The notes beneath the pieces are model-generated. The model saw only the letters and a program-made list of their open reading frames with translations, had not been told where the DNA came from and ran no database searches. A DNA stretch of 64,000 nucleotides from CAIWHR01 sp963709525 (GTDB lineage Bacteria > Pseudomonadota > Gammaproteobacteria > Burkholderiales > Casimicrobiaceae), in NCBI GenBank assembly GCA_963709525.1, contig CAVPXB010000005.1, positions 1 through 64,000 on the forward strand. Reading direction: 5' to 3'. Position 1 is the first letter of the stretch. Every line of letters begins with the position of its first letter. Positions 19,550-29,959 of this stretch are shown one piece after another. Both the position numbers and the translations under genes were made by a program.

Positions 19550-20347
19550 ATGACCCTGGCCGCCCGCTACGCGTTCCTGCGTCGGCTCGCCTCCGCGGCG
19601 GGCGCGCTGGCGCTTGAATTCTGGCGCGAGCGAGAAAAGCTGGTCGTCGAACTCAAGGGCCCGCAGGATTTCGTCAGCCGCGCCGACCGCGAGGTCGAGG
19701 CGTACATACGCGGCGAGATCGCGGCGGCGTTTCCCGACGACGCCTTCCTGGGCGAGGAAACGGCAGCGGAATTCGACGGAAACACCGCGCGGCTGTGGAT
19801 CGTCGATCCGATCGACGGCACCACGAATTTCCTGCGCGGGCTTGCCTACTGGAACGTGTCGATCGCCTATGTCGAGAACGGCACGCGCATGCTCGGCGCC
19901 GTCCATGACCCGGCGCAGGATGAACTGTTCCACGCGCGTCGCGGGGGTGGTGCGTGGCGTACCGACGCGCGCGGCGAGCACCGGCTTGCGGCCGCAACTA
20001 CACCAACGCTGCGCGGTGCGGTCGTCGCCGTCGGCCACCACGACCGGCATCCCGATCCGCGCTTTGTCGCGATTCGCGACGGACTGATGGGTGCCGGGGC
20101 GTCGTATCGCAATTTCGGTGCCGCTGCGCTGCAACTGGCGCACGTCGCCGAGGGGCGGCTCGACGTCTACATCGAGCGCGAGCTCTCGGCCTGGGATGCG
20201 ATGGCCGGGTTGTTGCTGGTCGAGGAAGCCGGCGGCTACGCGGCGCCGTTTCCCGGTCCGGCCGGACTGACGGCGAAGGCGCCGGTGGTGGCGACAGCGT
20301 CCGGCATCGCCGACGAAGTCAACGCGATCATCGCCGCCGCCGACTGA
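19550..20347 (+). CDS. Inositol monophosphatase family protein (SuhB-like)
   Basis: A 265-residue Mg-dependent phosphatase of the inositol-monophosphatase family. Metal-binding residues lie in GEE (68-70) and DPIDGTT (86-92), with WDAMAG late in the protein. The following NF (DPIDGTTNF) is the signature of the IMPase/SuhB branch, in contrast to the second family member at 60542. The substrate is unproven; SuhB proteins also act in rRNA antitermination, but that role cannot be read from sequence. It is the next gene after purU, 134 bases downstream. Confidence 0.88.
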   Translation: MTLAARYAFLRRLASAAGALALEFWREREKLVVELKGPQDFVSRADREVEAYIRGEIAAAFPDDAFLGEETAAEFDGNTARLWIVDPIDGTTNFLRGLAYWNVSIAYVENGTRMLGAVHDPAQDELFHARRGGGAWRTDARGEHRLAAATTPTLRGAVVAVGHHDRHPDPRFVAIRDGLMGAGASYRNFGAAALQLAHVAEGRLDVYIERELSAWDAMAGLLLVEEAGGYAAPFPGPAGLTAKAPVVATASGIADEVNAIIAAAD

Positions 20348-20386
20348 ATCCGCGGCGGGTTGGAGCGCCGCGGTCGCAACGGCAGG

Positions 20387-23128
20387 TCAGGGTTTGCCCT
20401 TCGCGAAATCGCCGGCAAGCGACCACGCGAAGCCTTCGGGTTTGACGTACTTTCTCAATGCCGCGTTCACGTCCGCTGTCGCAAGCGCTTCGATGGCGGC
20501 GTCCAAAGTGGCATTGTTGTTCCAAGTGCGGCCCAGGAACGCCTGCGAAACCAGTGCCGAGCCCAGCACGCTGTCGTTGGTTCGGGCGATGCGCCGCTGC
20601 TGCATCACGGCCTTCTTCGCGTCGGCGACTTCCTTGTCGGTAATCCCGTCCTTCACCGCTCGCGCGATCTCCTCGGCGATGCCGCGTCGCACGCGGTCGA
20701 GGTTCTCCGGTGCAAATATGGCGTAGACGTAGATGGAGCTGTTGTCATCGAACGGCGAGGACTGGAATCCCGAGCCTGCGCCATAACTCAGGCCTTCCTT
20801 CTCGCGCACGCGGTCGGTTATCCGGGACTCCGGCGAGGCGCCCAGAACCTGGTTGGCGATCAGCATGGCCGGAAAGTCCGGCGCGAGATCGACCATCGGC
20901 ACCGCCAGTCCACCCATCAGCATCGCGTTCGCCTTGTCGGGGGTCTCCGCCTTCAGCGTGGCAGGTGGCGTCGGCCGAAACGGCTCGGGGACCCGGGCGT
21001 AGGCCGCGGGGCTCTTCCAGGTGCCGAAGAGCTCCGCGACGAGCAGCTTCATCGGCTCGGCGTCGAAAGCGCCGACGATCGCCAGCTCGGAATTCGCGCC
21101 GCCGACGAAATCGCGATGAAAGGCCTTCACGTCGTCCAGCGTCACCTGGTCGAGCCGCGCGAGTTCTTCGTCGAACGTCGGCTGATAACGGACGTCGCCC
21201 GCGGGCCACGGATTGTCGTGGCGCGCGAGGGCGCGCTGGGCGATGGCTTGCGGGTCGGTCTTTCCTTCGTCGATGCCCGTGCGTGTTTCGCGTTTCAGCT
21301 TGTCGAACTCGGTTGCCGGAAAAGCGGGTCGCTGCAGGACTTCGGCGGCAAGGCGCAGGACGTCGCCGGCGTGCGCGCGCACGGTCTGGCCTTGCGCCGT
21401 CACCCCGGTCTGCCCGCCGGAAAAGCCGAGCTTGGCCTTCAATTTGTCCTTCGTGTCTTCGAACGCCTGCCGGTCGCGCTGGGTCGTTCCGCGATTGAGC
21501 ATCGATGCCATCAGGTTGCCCGTGGGCGCCTTCCCGAACAGTGACTTTTCGTCGCCCTGATGCAGCCGCAACTGGAACTGCACGGTTTCGCCGCGCGTCT
21601 TCTTCGGCAACAGCGCGACCTTCATGCCGTTGGGCAACGTGAATCGCTGCGTGCGGGCTTCGAGGTTCGCCGGCGTCGGATCGAAAGTCTCGCCTGCCGC
21701 AACCTCTACGTCACCCTTGTAATCCCTGACCAGTGCGGCGACGTCGACGGCGGGTGTCGCCGGCGCGCGGACGGGCTTGGCATCCGGAACGAACTGCCCC
21801 AGCGTGAGATTGGCGGGAGTGAGATATTCGAGCGCGACGCGCTGCACATCGGCGGCGCCAAGCTGGCGCCAGCGGTCGCGCTGGATGAAGAACAGGCGCC
21901 AGTCGCCGATCGCGATCGATTCCGACATCGTGACGCCGAGCTTTTGCGGGTCGTTCATGATGATGTCGAAATCCTTCAGCGCCTTGGCCCTGACCCGGTC
22001 GACCTCGGGCTGCGTGATCGGCTTGTCGCGCACGCCGTAGAGCGTCGCGAGCATCGCCGCCTTCGCCACGTCGGCCGAATCCCCCAGCGGCACCTGCGCC
22101 CAGAAGATGAGATTGCCTGGGTCGCGCAGTTCGAGGCTCCAGGCTTCGACCGCGCTCGCCTTCTTCGTCTCGACCAGCGCCTGGTAGAGGCGGCCGGCCG
22201 GTTCGACGGTCATCACCTCGCCGAGGGCGGAAAGCGCAGTGGTATCGGCATGCGCGCCGGGGGCGGTGCGGAACAGCGCGCCAACGAACTGCGCGCTGCC
22301 GACACGGCGTACGGTCACGCTGCGCTCGCCATCCTGCACCGGCTCGGTGGTGTACAGCGTGGGAAGCGTCCGCGCCGGCTTCGGGATCGAACCGAAGTGC
22401 CGCGCGATCAGTTCGAGCGTGGTGTCCGGATTGAATTTGCCGGCGACGATCAGGACCGCGTTGTCGGGTTGGTAATACGTCCGGTAGAAACCCTGCAGCC
22501 GCTCGATGCTGACGTTCTCGATGTCGGATCGGGCGCCGATGGTGAGGTTGCCGTAGTTGTGCCAGTCGTAGGCGGCGGCCTGCATCCGGCCCCACAGCAC
22601 CAACCGGGGGTTGTTCTCCCAATTCTCGAACTCGTTGCGCACCACCGTCATCTCGGTGTCGAGATCCTTCCTCAGGACGAACGAGTTGACCATCCGGTCG
22701 GCTTCCATCTCGATCGCCCACTGCAGGTTCTCGTCCGACGCGGTGAAAGTCTCGTAGTAATTGGTGCGGTCGAAGAAGGTCGAGCCGTTGAACTGCATGC
22801 CGCGGCGGCCGAGTTCCTGGAAGATGTTGGCGCTCTTCGGCGTGCCCTTGAACACCAGATGTTCGAGCAGGTGCGCCATGCCGGTCTCGCCGTAGCTTTC
22901 CTGGCGCGATCCCACGTTGTAGGTCACGTTGACCGTCGTCGTCGGCTTGGTCGCGTCGGGGAAGAGGATGACCTTGAGCCCGTTGGCGAGCGTGTATTCG
23001 GTGAAGCCCTCGACCGAGGCGCCCTGGGTGACGCCGGGCGGCAATGCCACGGCGGCGGTGAGCGGAAGGAACCAGGCGAGAAGGGCGAACAGAACGCCCA
23101 GCACGGGGAAGGAGGCAGAACGACGCAT
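20387..23128 (-). CDS. M16 family zinc metallopeptidase (PqqL/processing-peptidase-like)
   Basis: A 913-residue exported protease built of two M16 halves. A signal peptide occupies about residues 1-28. The inverted zinc motif HLLEH is at 86-90, with the distal glutamate region WAIEMEADRM further on. The second half (FTLPNGMKVALLPKKTRG and later segments) lacks the zinc motif, as usual for these proteins. Such proteases degrade peptides in the periplasm. The start at 23128 begins the signal peptide; in-frame sequence upstream looks non-coding. The gene ends 39 bases from the phosphatase gene on the other strand. Confidence 0.93.
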   Translation of the reverse strand: MRRSASFPVLGVLFALLAWFLPLTAAVALPPGVTQGASVEGFTEYTLANGLKVILFPDATKPTTTVNVTYNVGSRQESYGETGMAHLLEHLVFKGTPKSANIFQELGRRGMQFNGSTFFDRTNYYETFTASDENLQWAIEMEADRMVNSFVLRKDLDTEMTVVRNEFENWENNPRLVLWGRMQAAAYDWHNYGNLTIGARSDIENVSIERLQGFYRTYYQPDNAVLIVAGKFNPDTTLELIARHFGSIPKPARTLPTLYTTEPVQDGERSVTVRRVGSAQFVGALFRTAPGAHADTTALSALGEVMTVEPAGRLYQALVETKKASAVEAWSLELRDPGNLIFWAQVPLGDSADVAKAAMLATLYGVRDKPITQPEVDRVRAKALKDFDIIMNDPQKLGVTMSESIAIGDWRLFFIQRDRWRQLGAADVQRVALEYLTPANLTLGQFVPDAKPVRAPATPAVDVAALVRDYKGDVEVAAGETFDPTPANLEARTQRFTLPNGMKVALLPKKTRGETVQFQLRLHQGDEKSLFGKAPTGNLMASMLNRGTTQRDRQAFEDTKDKLKAKLGFSGGQTGVTAQGQTVRAHAGDVLRLAAEVLQRPAFPATEFDKLKRETRTGIDEGKTDPQAIAQRALARHDNPWPAGDVRYQPTFDEELARLDQVTLDDVKAFHRDFVGGANSELAIVGAFDAEPMKLLVAELFGTWKSPAAYARVPEPFRPTPPATLKAETPDKANAMLMGGLAVPMVDLAPDFPAMLIANQVLGASPESRITDRVREKEGLSYGAGSGFQSSPFDDNSSIYVYAIFAPENLDRVRRGIAEEIARAVKDGITDKEVADAKKAVMQQRRIARTNDSVLGSALVSQAFLGRTWNNNATLDAAIEALATADVNAALRKYVKPEGFAWSLAGDFAKGKP

Positions 23129-23373
23129 GAGACACCACACAGGAAAATGGGCAAGGGCGGGAGTATAGCGACCGCGGCTGCGCCGACGCGCCGGAAGCTG
23201 CGGGCGGGCGGCGGTTTCGGCCGTCATCCAGAGCGCTTGGAACAACTTCTCGTCCGAAAGTTCTCCCGTCCAGGTGTCGCCATTGCGGTGGGCGGTGCCA
23301 GCGAGGACCACGGCGAAACCCGAGATTCGCCTGGCGAAAGACCGACTTCCGAGGAGCGCCTTCAGGCAATGCT

Positions 23374-23391
23374 GTTGACGTTAGCGTAAAC
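23374..23391. promoter_or_regulatory. LiuR-like operator upstream of icmF
   Basis: TTGACGTTAGCGTAAACG is close to the palindrome recognised by LiuR-type MerR regulators of branched-chain amino acid and acyl-CoA catabolism (TTTACGTnnACGTAAA-like). A weaker match, TGACGTCACGTAAACG, lies at 23419-23434. Both are in the 370-base gap between the M16 protease start and icmF, which suits regulation of icmF. Similarity to the known motif is from memory. Confidence 0.5.
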
Positions 23392-23498
23392 GGCAAGTAC
23401 CAGCCAGCCTGGCGCCGATGACGTCACGTAAACGGATCGCGACGCCTGACCCAGAGTAAGCTTTCACCGACGCCTTTCCTCACGCCGCGAGGTTCGCG

Positions 23499-26400
23499 AT
23501 GAACGATCTTTCTGCTGCCCGCCCGCCGATGGTTTACAAGCCGACGCACAAGGTCCGCTTCGTCACCGCGGCGAGCCTGTTCGACGGTCACGATGCGTCG
23601 ATCAACATCATGCGGCGCATCCTCCAGGCCGGCGGCTGCGAGGTCGTCCACCTGGGCCACAATCGCAGCGTCGAGGAGATCGTCAACTGCGCGCTGCAGG
23701 AGGACGCCCACGGCATCGCGATCTCGTCCTACCAGGGCGGGCACGTCGAGTTCTTCAAGTACATGATCGATCTGCTGCGCGAACGCGGGGCGGGCCACAT
23801 CAAGATCTTCGGCGGCGGCGGCGGCGTGATCGTGCCCGCCGAGATCCGCGAACTGCACGACTACGGCGTCACGCGCATCTTCACGCCCGAGGACGGCCAG
23901 CGCATGGGCCTGCAGGGGATGATCAACGAGGTCGTCGCGGCCTGCGATGTCGATCTCGGGCGCGACCTGTCGGTGGACCTCGGCGCGCTGACCTCGGGCG
24001 ACGCGCATCTGCGAACCCGGTCGCTGGCGCGTCTCATCACCGGTCTCGAGGGCAGGCACGTGCCGGCGAAAGCGCGCGATGCGCTGCTCGCCGCTGCGGC
24101 CAGGGCGAAGACGCCGACGCTGGGCATCACCGGCACCGGCGGCGCGGGCAAGAGCTCCCTCACCGACGAGCTGGTTCGCCGTTTTCGCCTCGACCAGCAG
24201 GACAAGCTTCGGATCGCCATCATCTCGATCGACCCGTCGCGCCGGAAATCAGGCGGCGCGCTGCTGGGCGACCGCATCCGGATGAACGCGATCGAACACC
24301 CCAACATCTACATGCGCTCGCTGGCGACGCGCGAGGCGGGCAGCGAAATCAGCAAGGCGCTGCCCGACGTGATCGCCGCGTGCAAGGTCGCGGGCTTCGA
24401 TCTCATCGTCGTCGAGACCTCGGGCATCGGCCAGGGCGATGCCGCGATCGTGCCGCTGGTCGATGTTTCGCTGTACGTGATGACGCCCGAATTCGGCGCC
24501 GCGTCGCAGCTGGAAAAGATCGACATGCTCGACTTCGCCGACTTCATCGCCATCAACAAGTTCGACCGCAAGGGCGCGGCCGACGCGTTGCGCGACGTGC
24601 GCAAGCAGTATCAGCGCAACCACGAGCTCTTCCACACCGCGTCCGACGACCTGCCCGTTTTCGGCACCATGGCGGCGCGTTTCAACGATGACGGCGTCAC
24701 CGCGCTGTACCAGGCGCTCGTGCCCCGCCTGGCGAAGCACGGACTCGCGCCGGCGCCCGGGAAGCTGGCCCCGGTCGCCGGCCGCCATTCGACCGGGCAG
24801 AACGCGATCGTTCCCGGGGCCCGCGTGCGCTACCTCGCCGAGATTGCGGATGCCGCGCGCTCGTATCAGCGCTGGGCAAAGGAGCAGGCGCGCATCGCCC
24901 GCGAGCGGCAACAGCTCAAGGCGACCCGGGAGATGCTTGCCGCAAGCGCCGACCCCGAGCGAGGCTGCGCGCAACGAGGCTGCGACAACGTCGATTCATC
25001 GACTGCTCGAACAGCGCGAGGCGAAACTCGATCCGCGGGCGAGGAAGCTCCTCGACATGTGGCCGCAGACGCGCGCCGCCTACGCGGGCGACGAATACGT
25101 CGTCAGGATCCGCGACCGGGAAATCCGCACCGCGCTGACCAGCACCACGCTGTCCGGCACCAAGGTTCGCAAGGTGGCGCTGCCGTCGTTCGAGGACGAC
25201 GGCGAGATCCTGCGCTGGCAGTTGAAGGAAAACGTGCCGGGGAGCTTCCCGTTCACGGCCGGCGTGTTCGCGTTCAAGCGCGAGAACGAGGATCCGACGC
25301 GGATGTTCGCCGGCGAGGGCGACGCGTTTCGCACCAACCGCCGCTTCCACCTGCTCGCCGACGGCATGCCTGCGAAGCGGCTGTCCACCGCCTTCGATTC
25401 GGTCACGCTCTACGGCAACGACCCCGACCGGCGGCCCGACATCTACGGCAAGGTCGGCAATTCCGGGGTGTCGATTGCCACGCTCGACGACCTCAAGGTG
25501 CTTTACTCGGGCTTCGACCTCTGCGATGCCGCGACCAGCGTGTCGATGACCATCAACGGCCCCGCGCCGTCGATCCTCGCCATGTATCTCAATGCGGCGA
25601 TCGACCAGCAGCTCGCGAAATTCCGCACCGACAACGGCCGCGAGCCGACCGACGACGAGGCCGAGAAGATCCGCGAATGGACGCTGTGCACGGTACGGGG
25701 CACCGTGCAGGCCGACATCCTGAAGGAGGACCAGGGGCAGAACACCTGCATCTTCTCGACCGAGTTCAGCCTCAAGGTGATGGGCGACATCCAGGAATAC
25801 TTCGTCCATCACGGCATCCGCAACTTCTATTCGGTGTCGATCTCCGGCTACCACATCGCCGAAGCCGGGGCCAATCCGATCTCGCAGCTCGCCTTCACGC
25901 TGGCCAACGGCTTCACCTTCGTCGAGGCCTACCTCGCGCGCGGGATGCACATCGACGACTTCGCGCCCAACCTGTCGTTCTTCTTCTCCAACGGCATGGA
26001 CCCCGAGTACTCGGTGCTGGGTCGCGTTGCGCGGCGCATCTGGGCGGTGGCGATGCGGAACAAGTACGGTGCCAACGAGCGCAGCCAGAAGCTGAAATAT
26101 CACATCCAGACCTCCGGCCGCTCGCTGCACGCGCAGGAGATACAGTTCAACGACATCCGCACCACGCTGCAGGCGTTGATCGCCGTCTACGACAACTGCA
26201 ACTCGCTGCACACCAACGCCTTCGACGAAGCGATCACGACGCCCACCGAGGAGAGCGTGCGCCGGGCGATGGCGATTCAGCTCGTCATCAACCGCGAATG
26301 GGGTCTCGCCAGGAACGAAAACCCCAACCAGGGCGCGTTCATCATCGACGAGCTGACCGACCTGGTCGAGGAGGCGGTGCTGAAGGAGTTCGAGGCGTTG

Positions 26401-26796
26401 AGCGAGCGCGGCGGCGTGCTGGGGGCGATGGAGACGGGCTATCAGCGCGGCAAGATCCAGGAAGAGTCGATGTATTACGAGCACAAGAAGCACGATGGCA
26501 GCTACCCGATCATCGGCGTCAACACCTTCCGCAATCCTCACGGCGAGCCGGTGCCCGACAAGCTCATGCTCGCGCGCTCGACCGACGAGGAAAAGCAGTC
26601 GCAGCTCGCGCGCCTCGCCGACTTCCACGCGCGCAACGCGGGTGCGGCGCCCGCGGCGATCGCGAAACTCAAGCAGACGGTGATCGACAACGGCAACGTG
26701 TTCGCCGAGCTCGTCAACACGGTGCGCGTCTGTTCGCTGGGTCAGATCACCAACGCGCTGTTCGACGTGGGCGGGCAGTACCGGCGCAGCATGTGA
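23499..26796 (+). CDS. icmF: Fused isobutyryl-CoA mutase IcmF (one frameshift)
   Basis: This is a B12-dependent acyl-CoA mutase with its G-protein chaperone in one chain; it interconverts isobutyryl-CoA and n-butyryl-CoA. Domain order: cobalamin-binding domain (DGHDASIN near the N-terminus, GGGGGVIVPAEI), MeaI-type GTPase with P-loop GTGGAGKS and NKFD motif, then the large mutase barrel (GTVQADILKEDQGQNTCIF, YSVSISGYHIAEAGANP). The reading frame breaks at about 24955, in a CCCC run. Removing one C gives 1098 residues, the family length. The break falls in the linker after the GTPase. The ATG at 23499 is near the expected start. A LiuR-like site lies upstream. Confidence 0.93.
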
Positions 26797-27015
26797 GCCG
26801 AACGACGAGAGCTCATGCAGTTCGGGCCTGAAGGCCCTCCTACAAAGAGCGCCGCGATGGTTCTGTAGGAGCGGCTTCAGCCGCGATAGCCTTCGGGCCG
26901 TATTGAACCGGCATGAATAGATTGAACCGTTCGCGCTGAGCTATGTCGGAGCGGCTTCGACAGGCTCAGCCCGAATCGAACTTACACATCACGGTGCCGG
27001 ATCAATAAGGCCCTC
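26797..27015. repeat. Dispersed palindromic repeats between icmF and the glutaredoxin-like gene
   Basis: The gap contains TAGGAGCGGCTTCAGCCGCG-type palindromes (about 26865-26890), two copies of GGCCCTCCTACAA (near 26836 and 27010), and an inverted copy of the element seen at 32822 and 49189 (ATTGAACCGGCATGAAT, GACAGGCTCAGCCCGAA). No gene is seen. Confidence 0.7.
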
Positions 27016-27384
27016 CTACAAGGCCAGCAGCCGCTTCAACTCGCCGCTGTCGATGAGCTTCTGCAGATCGGTCGCGCCGCCGATCAGCGTGCCCTTGACG
27101 AACACCATCGGGAACGTCGGCCAACCGGTCCACATCTTGAGCGCGTTGCGGCGGTGCCAGTCGCCGAAATAGCTGCCGTACTCGAGGTACTGGTGCGCGA
27201 CGCCGGCAGCCGCGAGCGCGCGGCGCGCCTTCTTCGGAAACGGATTCATCGCCATTCCCACGACGACGACCTCGTGGGCCGCGATCGCCGCCTGCACTTC
27301 GGCGACGATGTCGGCGTGATTGCTCGCGACCCGGTCGCGGATGGCCGGGTGGAGGTGATCATGGTCGAGAATGCTGCGGGACAT
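27016..27384 (-). CDS. Glutaredoxin-fold protein lacking active-site cysteines
   Basis: A 122-residue protein whose C-terminal 85 residues match monothiol glutaredoxins: the closing GWPTFPMVFVKGTLIGGATD corresponds to the WPTIPQLYVNGEFIGG region of GrxD. The place of the CGFS or CPxC active site reads MNPFPKKAR, with no cysteine at all in the protein, so ordinary thiol chemistry is excluded. The N-terminal 35 residues add a short helix. A scaffolding or Fe-S-independent role is possible. The ATG at 27384 has a GGAGA site; a TTG seven codons upstream is less likely. Confidence 0.8.
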   Translation of the reverse strand: MSRSILDHDHLHPAIRDRVASNHADIVAEVQAAIAAHEVVVVGMAMNPFPKKARRALAAAGVAHQYLEYGSYFGDWHRRNALKMWTGWPTFPMVFVKGTLIGGATDLQKLIDSGELKRLLAL

Positions 27385-27690
27385 GGGGAATCTCCATAAC
27401 GGCAAATGGCAAGACTACCCGAATCGTGGCATGGTGGTCGTTCCGAGGGCCTGCACGACTGGTTCCTGGCGGGGGCGGGGGGTTTGACAGCCGTCGCCGT
27501 TGTCGCGAATGATCGGCCTTTCAGGGTCGCGACGTTGCGGCGTTGCCTGTGACACGCGGGTGCGAAAGGAGCTTGATGTTGTGCCGAATCGACTGCGTTG
27601 TCCGCCACGCTGACCGCTCCGCTCGCGGGCCGCACCGCATGAGCTCCCGGCCCTGACCGGCGGCTGCTCCCGCCTCATACCTGCGCCGGC
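27385..27690. other. Divergent intergenic region, possible kinase promoter
   Basis: These 306 bases separate the divergent glutaredoxin-like and kinase genes. TTGACA at 27484-27489 with AATGAT 18 bases downstream is a weak sigma-70-like match reading toward the kinase. Nothing else is recognised. Confidence 0.3.
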
Positions 27691-29870
27691 ATGGTCAACG
27701 ACCCTTCCCCCGATCGAGCGCGCGCGCACGACAAGCCGCCCATCCTCGACGTTGGCGTTGGCGACGCCGAAGCGCCGGCCAACGCGATCCCCAACATCCT
27801 TGCGCGGCTGGTCGAGACCGAGACCTGGCGCGACGCGGCAACCGTGGTGATGGGCGCGTTGCTGATCGGTTTGGGCGTGTGGTCCTACACCGGTGTTCGC
27901 GACTCGATGGGCGAGACACAGACGGTGAGCCTGGAAGCGTTGCTGGGTACTGTCGTGCGCGGGCTCGACGTCTGGATTGCCGAACATCGTACCGACGCCG
28001 AGCGGCTGGCTCGCGACCCTGATCTGGCGGAACAGGCGGCGCGGATCGCGGCCATCACCCGCGAACGGGGTGCGCAAGAGGCATGCGCGTCGCCCGAGGC
28101 AGGCAGGTTGGGGCTGGCACTCGCCGGCTATCGGACGATTCCCGGCGCGGTGATGCTGCGTGTGGTCGATCGCACGGGCCAGGTGCTGGCCGCGAGCGAC
28201 GCGACGAACTGTGGCGCGCGCCTCCGGGGTTCGGCCTTTCGTGCGCGCCTCGATCTCGCGTTCGATGGGACGACGCAGTTCGTGCGGCCCGATCCGGACC
28301 CGCTGCTGTCGGCGCCCGCGGTCGGCAAGACGCGCCACCCGATCGCCTGGTTTCTTGCGCCGCTGCCGGGAGGCGCGCTTGCGCTTGCGTTGGGTGTCGT
28401 TGCCGACCGCGATCTCGGCACCGTGTTCGGTGCCGCGCGGCCGGGGGCCACCACCGAAGTCTATGCTTTCTCGGATGACGGCCTGATGCTGACGCCGTCG
28501 CGGTTTGCCGACGATCCGGCGATGGTCGGACCTGGCGCCGAGCCCGGGGCCGAAGCCGCGCCGTTCAGTATTGCGGTACGCGACCCTGGCGGCGACGTCG
28601 GTGCCGGCCACACGCCGGCGCTCGAAATCGCTGCCCGGCCCCTGACCCGTGCGGCAGCGCTTGCGGTCGCCGCTCGCGGCAAGCCCGCCGAGAACGAGCG
28701 CCGCGGCGTCATCATCACGCCCTATCGCAGCTATCGCGGCGACGAGGTGATAGGCGCCTGGCGCTGGCTCGCGCGCCATGACGTCGGCGTGGTCGCCGAG
28801 ATTACGGCCGCCGAGGCCTTCGCGACGATGCGCTACCTGTGGGTGAGCTTTGCCGTCATCGGCGGATTTGTCGTGCTGTCGCTCATTGCGGCGCTGAGTT
28901 CGGCGCTGTCGCTTTCGCGATTGCAGCGCCAGTTCGGACGCCTGCAGCGCCTGGGGTCGTACACGCTGGAGCGGCAGATCAGCGAAGGCGGGATGGCGAC
29001 CATCTACCTTGCCCGCCACGCGTTGCTCAAGCGCCCGACGGCCATCAAGGTGCTGAAGAAGCACGTCGCCACCGACGAGTTCATCCACCGTTTCGAGCGC
29101 GAGGTCCAGATCGCGAGCCAGCTCTTCCATCCCAACACCGTGCAGGTCTACGACTTCGGCCGCACCCGCGAGGGACAGCCGTATTACGTGATGGAGTACC
29201 TGGACGGCGTCACGCTGGCCGAACTCGTCGCGCACTCGGGGCCGGTGCCGCCGGGCCGGGCGATCCACGTGCTGCGGCAGGTCGCCGCCGCGCTGCGCGA
29301 GGCGCACAAGCAGGGAATGATCCACCGCGACGTCAAGCCCGAGAACGTGATGCTGTGCCGGCGCGGCGAGGACGACGTCGTCAAGCTGCTCGACTTCGGT
29401 TTGGTCAAGAACCTCGAGAACGCGTGGAAACACGCGACATCACCAAGCAGATCAGGATCCTGGGCACGCCGCGCTACATGGCGCCCGAACGCATCGTCAA
29501 CCCGACCGATGTCGACGCGCGCTCCGACATCTACGCCCTCGGGGCCGTCGGCTATTTCCTGATCACCGGCAAGTCGATCTTCGACGGCGACGACAACCTC
29601 GACATCAGCAACCAGGTGCTGCACGCGCCGGCACCGAGGGCGGCGGAATCGGGTGTCGCCGGCATTCCCGACGCCCTCGATGCGCTGATCGCGGCGTGCC
29701 TAGAGAAGGACCGCGCCCGGCGGCCGCAGAGCGCCGACGCGGTGATCGAGGCGCTGGATCGCATCACCACGCGATTGGCCTGGACGCAGGTCGATGCCGC
29801 GGCGTGGTGGGCGCGCTATCGCGAAAGCCGCAAGCCCGCCGACGAGGTCGCCGTCATGCCGCCGACCTGA
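27691..29870 (+). CDS. Membrane Ser/Thr protein kinase with N-terminal sensor and C-terminal kinase domain (one frameshift)
   Basis: A Hanks-type kinase that phosphorylates proteins on serine or threonine. Two membrane segments (about residues 48-68 and 383-408) flank an extracytoplasmic region of some 310 residues that looks like a Cache-type sensor, though this is only inferred. The kinase starts at residue 421 (GSYTLERQISEGGMATIY), with AIKVLKKH, catalytic HRD (545-547) and DFGLVK. A frameshift near 29428 separates DFG from the activation loop and APER; restoring one base gives 726 residues and ends at 29870. The order sensor-membrane-kinase is the reverse of most bacterial Ser/Thr kinases. 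The start at 27691 lacks a strong ribosome site. Confidence 0.85.
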
Positions 29871-29893
29871 AATCCCGCCGCCGGCGCCGGGCG

Positions 29894-29921
29894 AAAAAAA
29901 CCCGGCCGAAGCCGGGTTTGG
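29894..29921 (-). terminator. Rho-independent terminator of the PEP-CTERM gene
   Basis: Read on the minus strand, AAACCCGGC-TTCG-GCCGGGTTT is a nine-pair stem with a stable UUCG loop followed by a run of T residues. It lies 38 bases after the stop of the PEP-CTERM gene. The stem may also serve the kinase gene converging from the other side. Confidence 0.85.
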
Positions 29922-29959
29922 GGCAGGGAGATATCCCCCGCCAGATGCAAACAGAGCGT

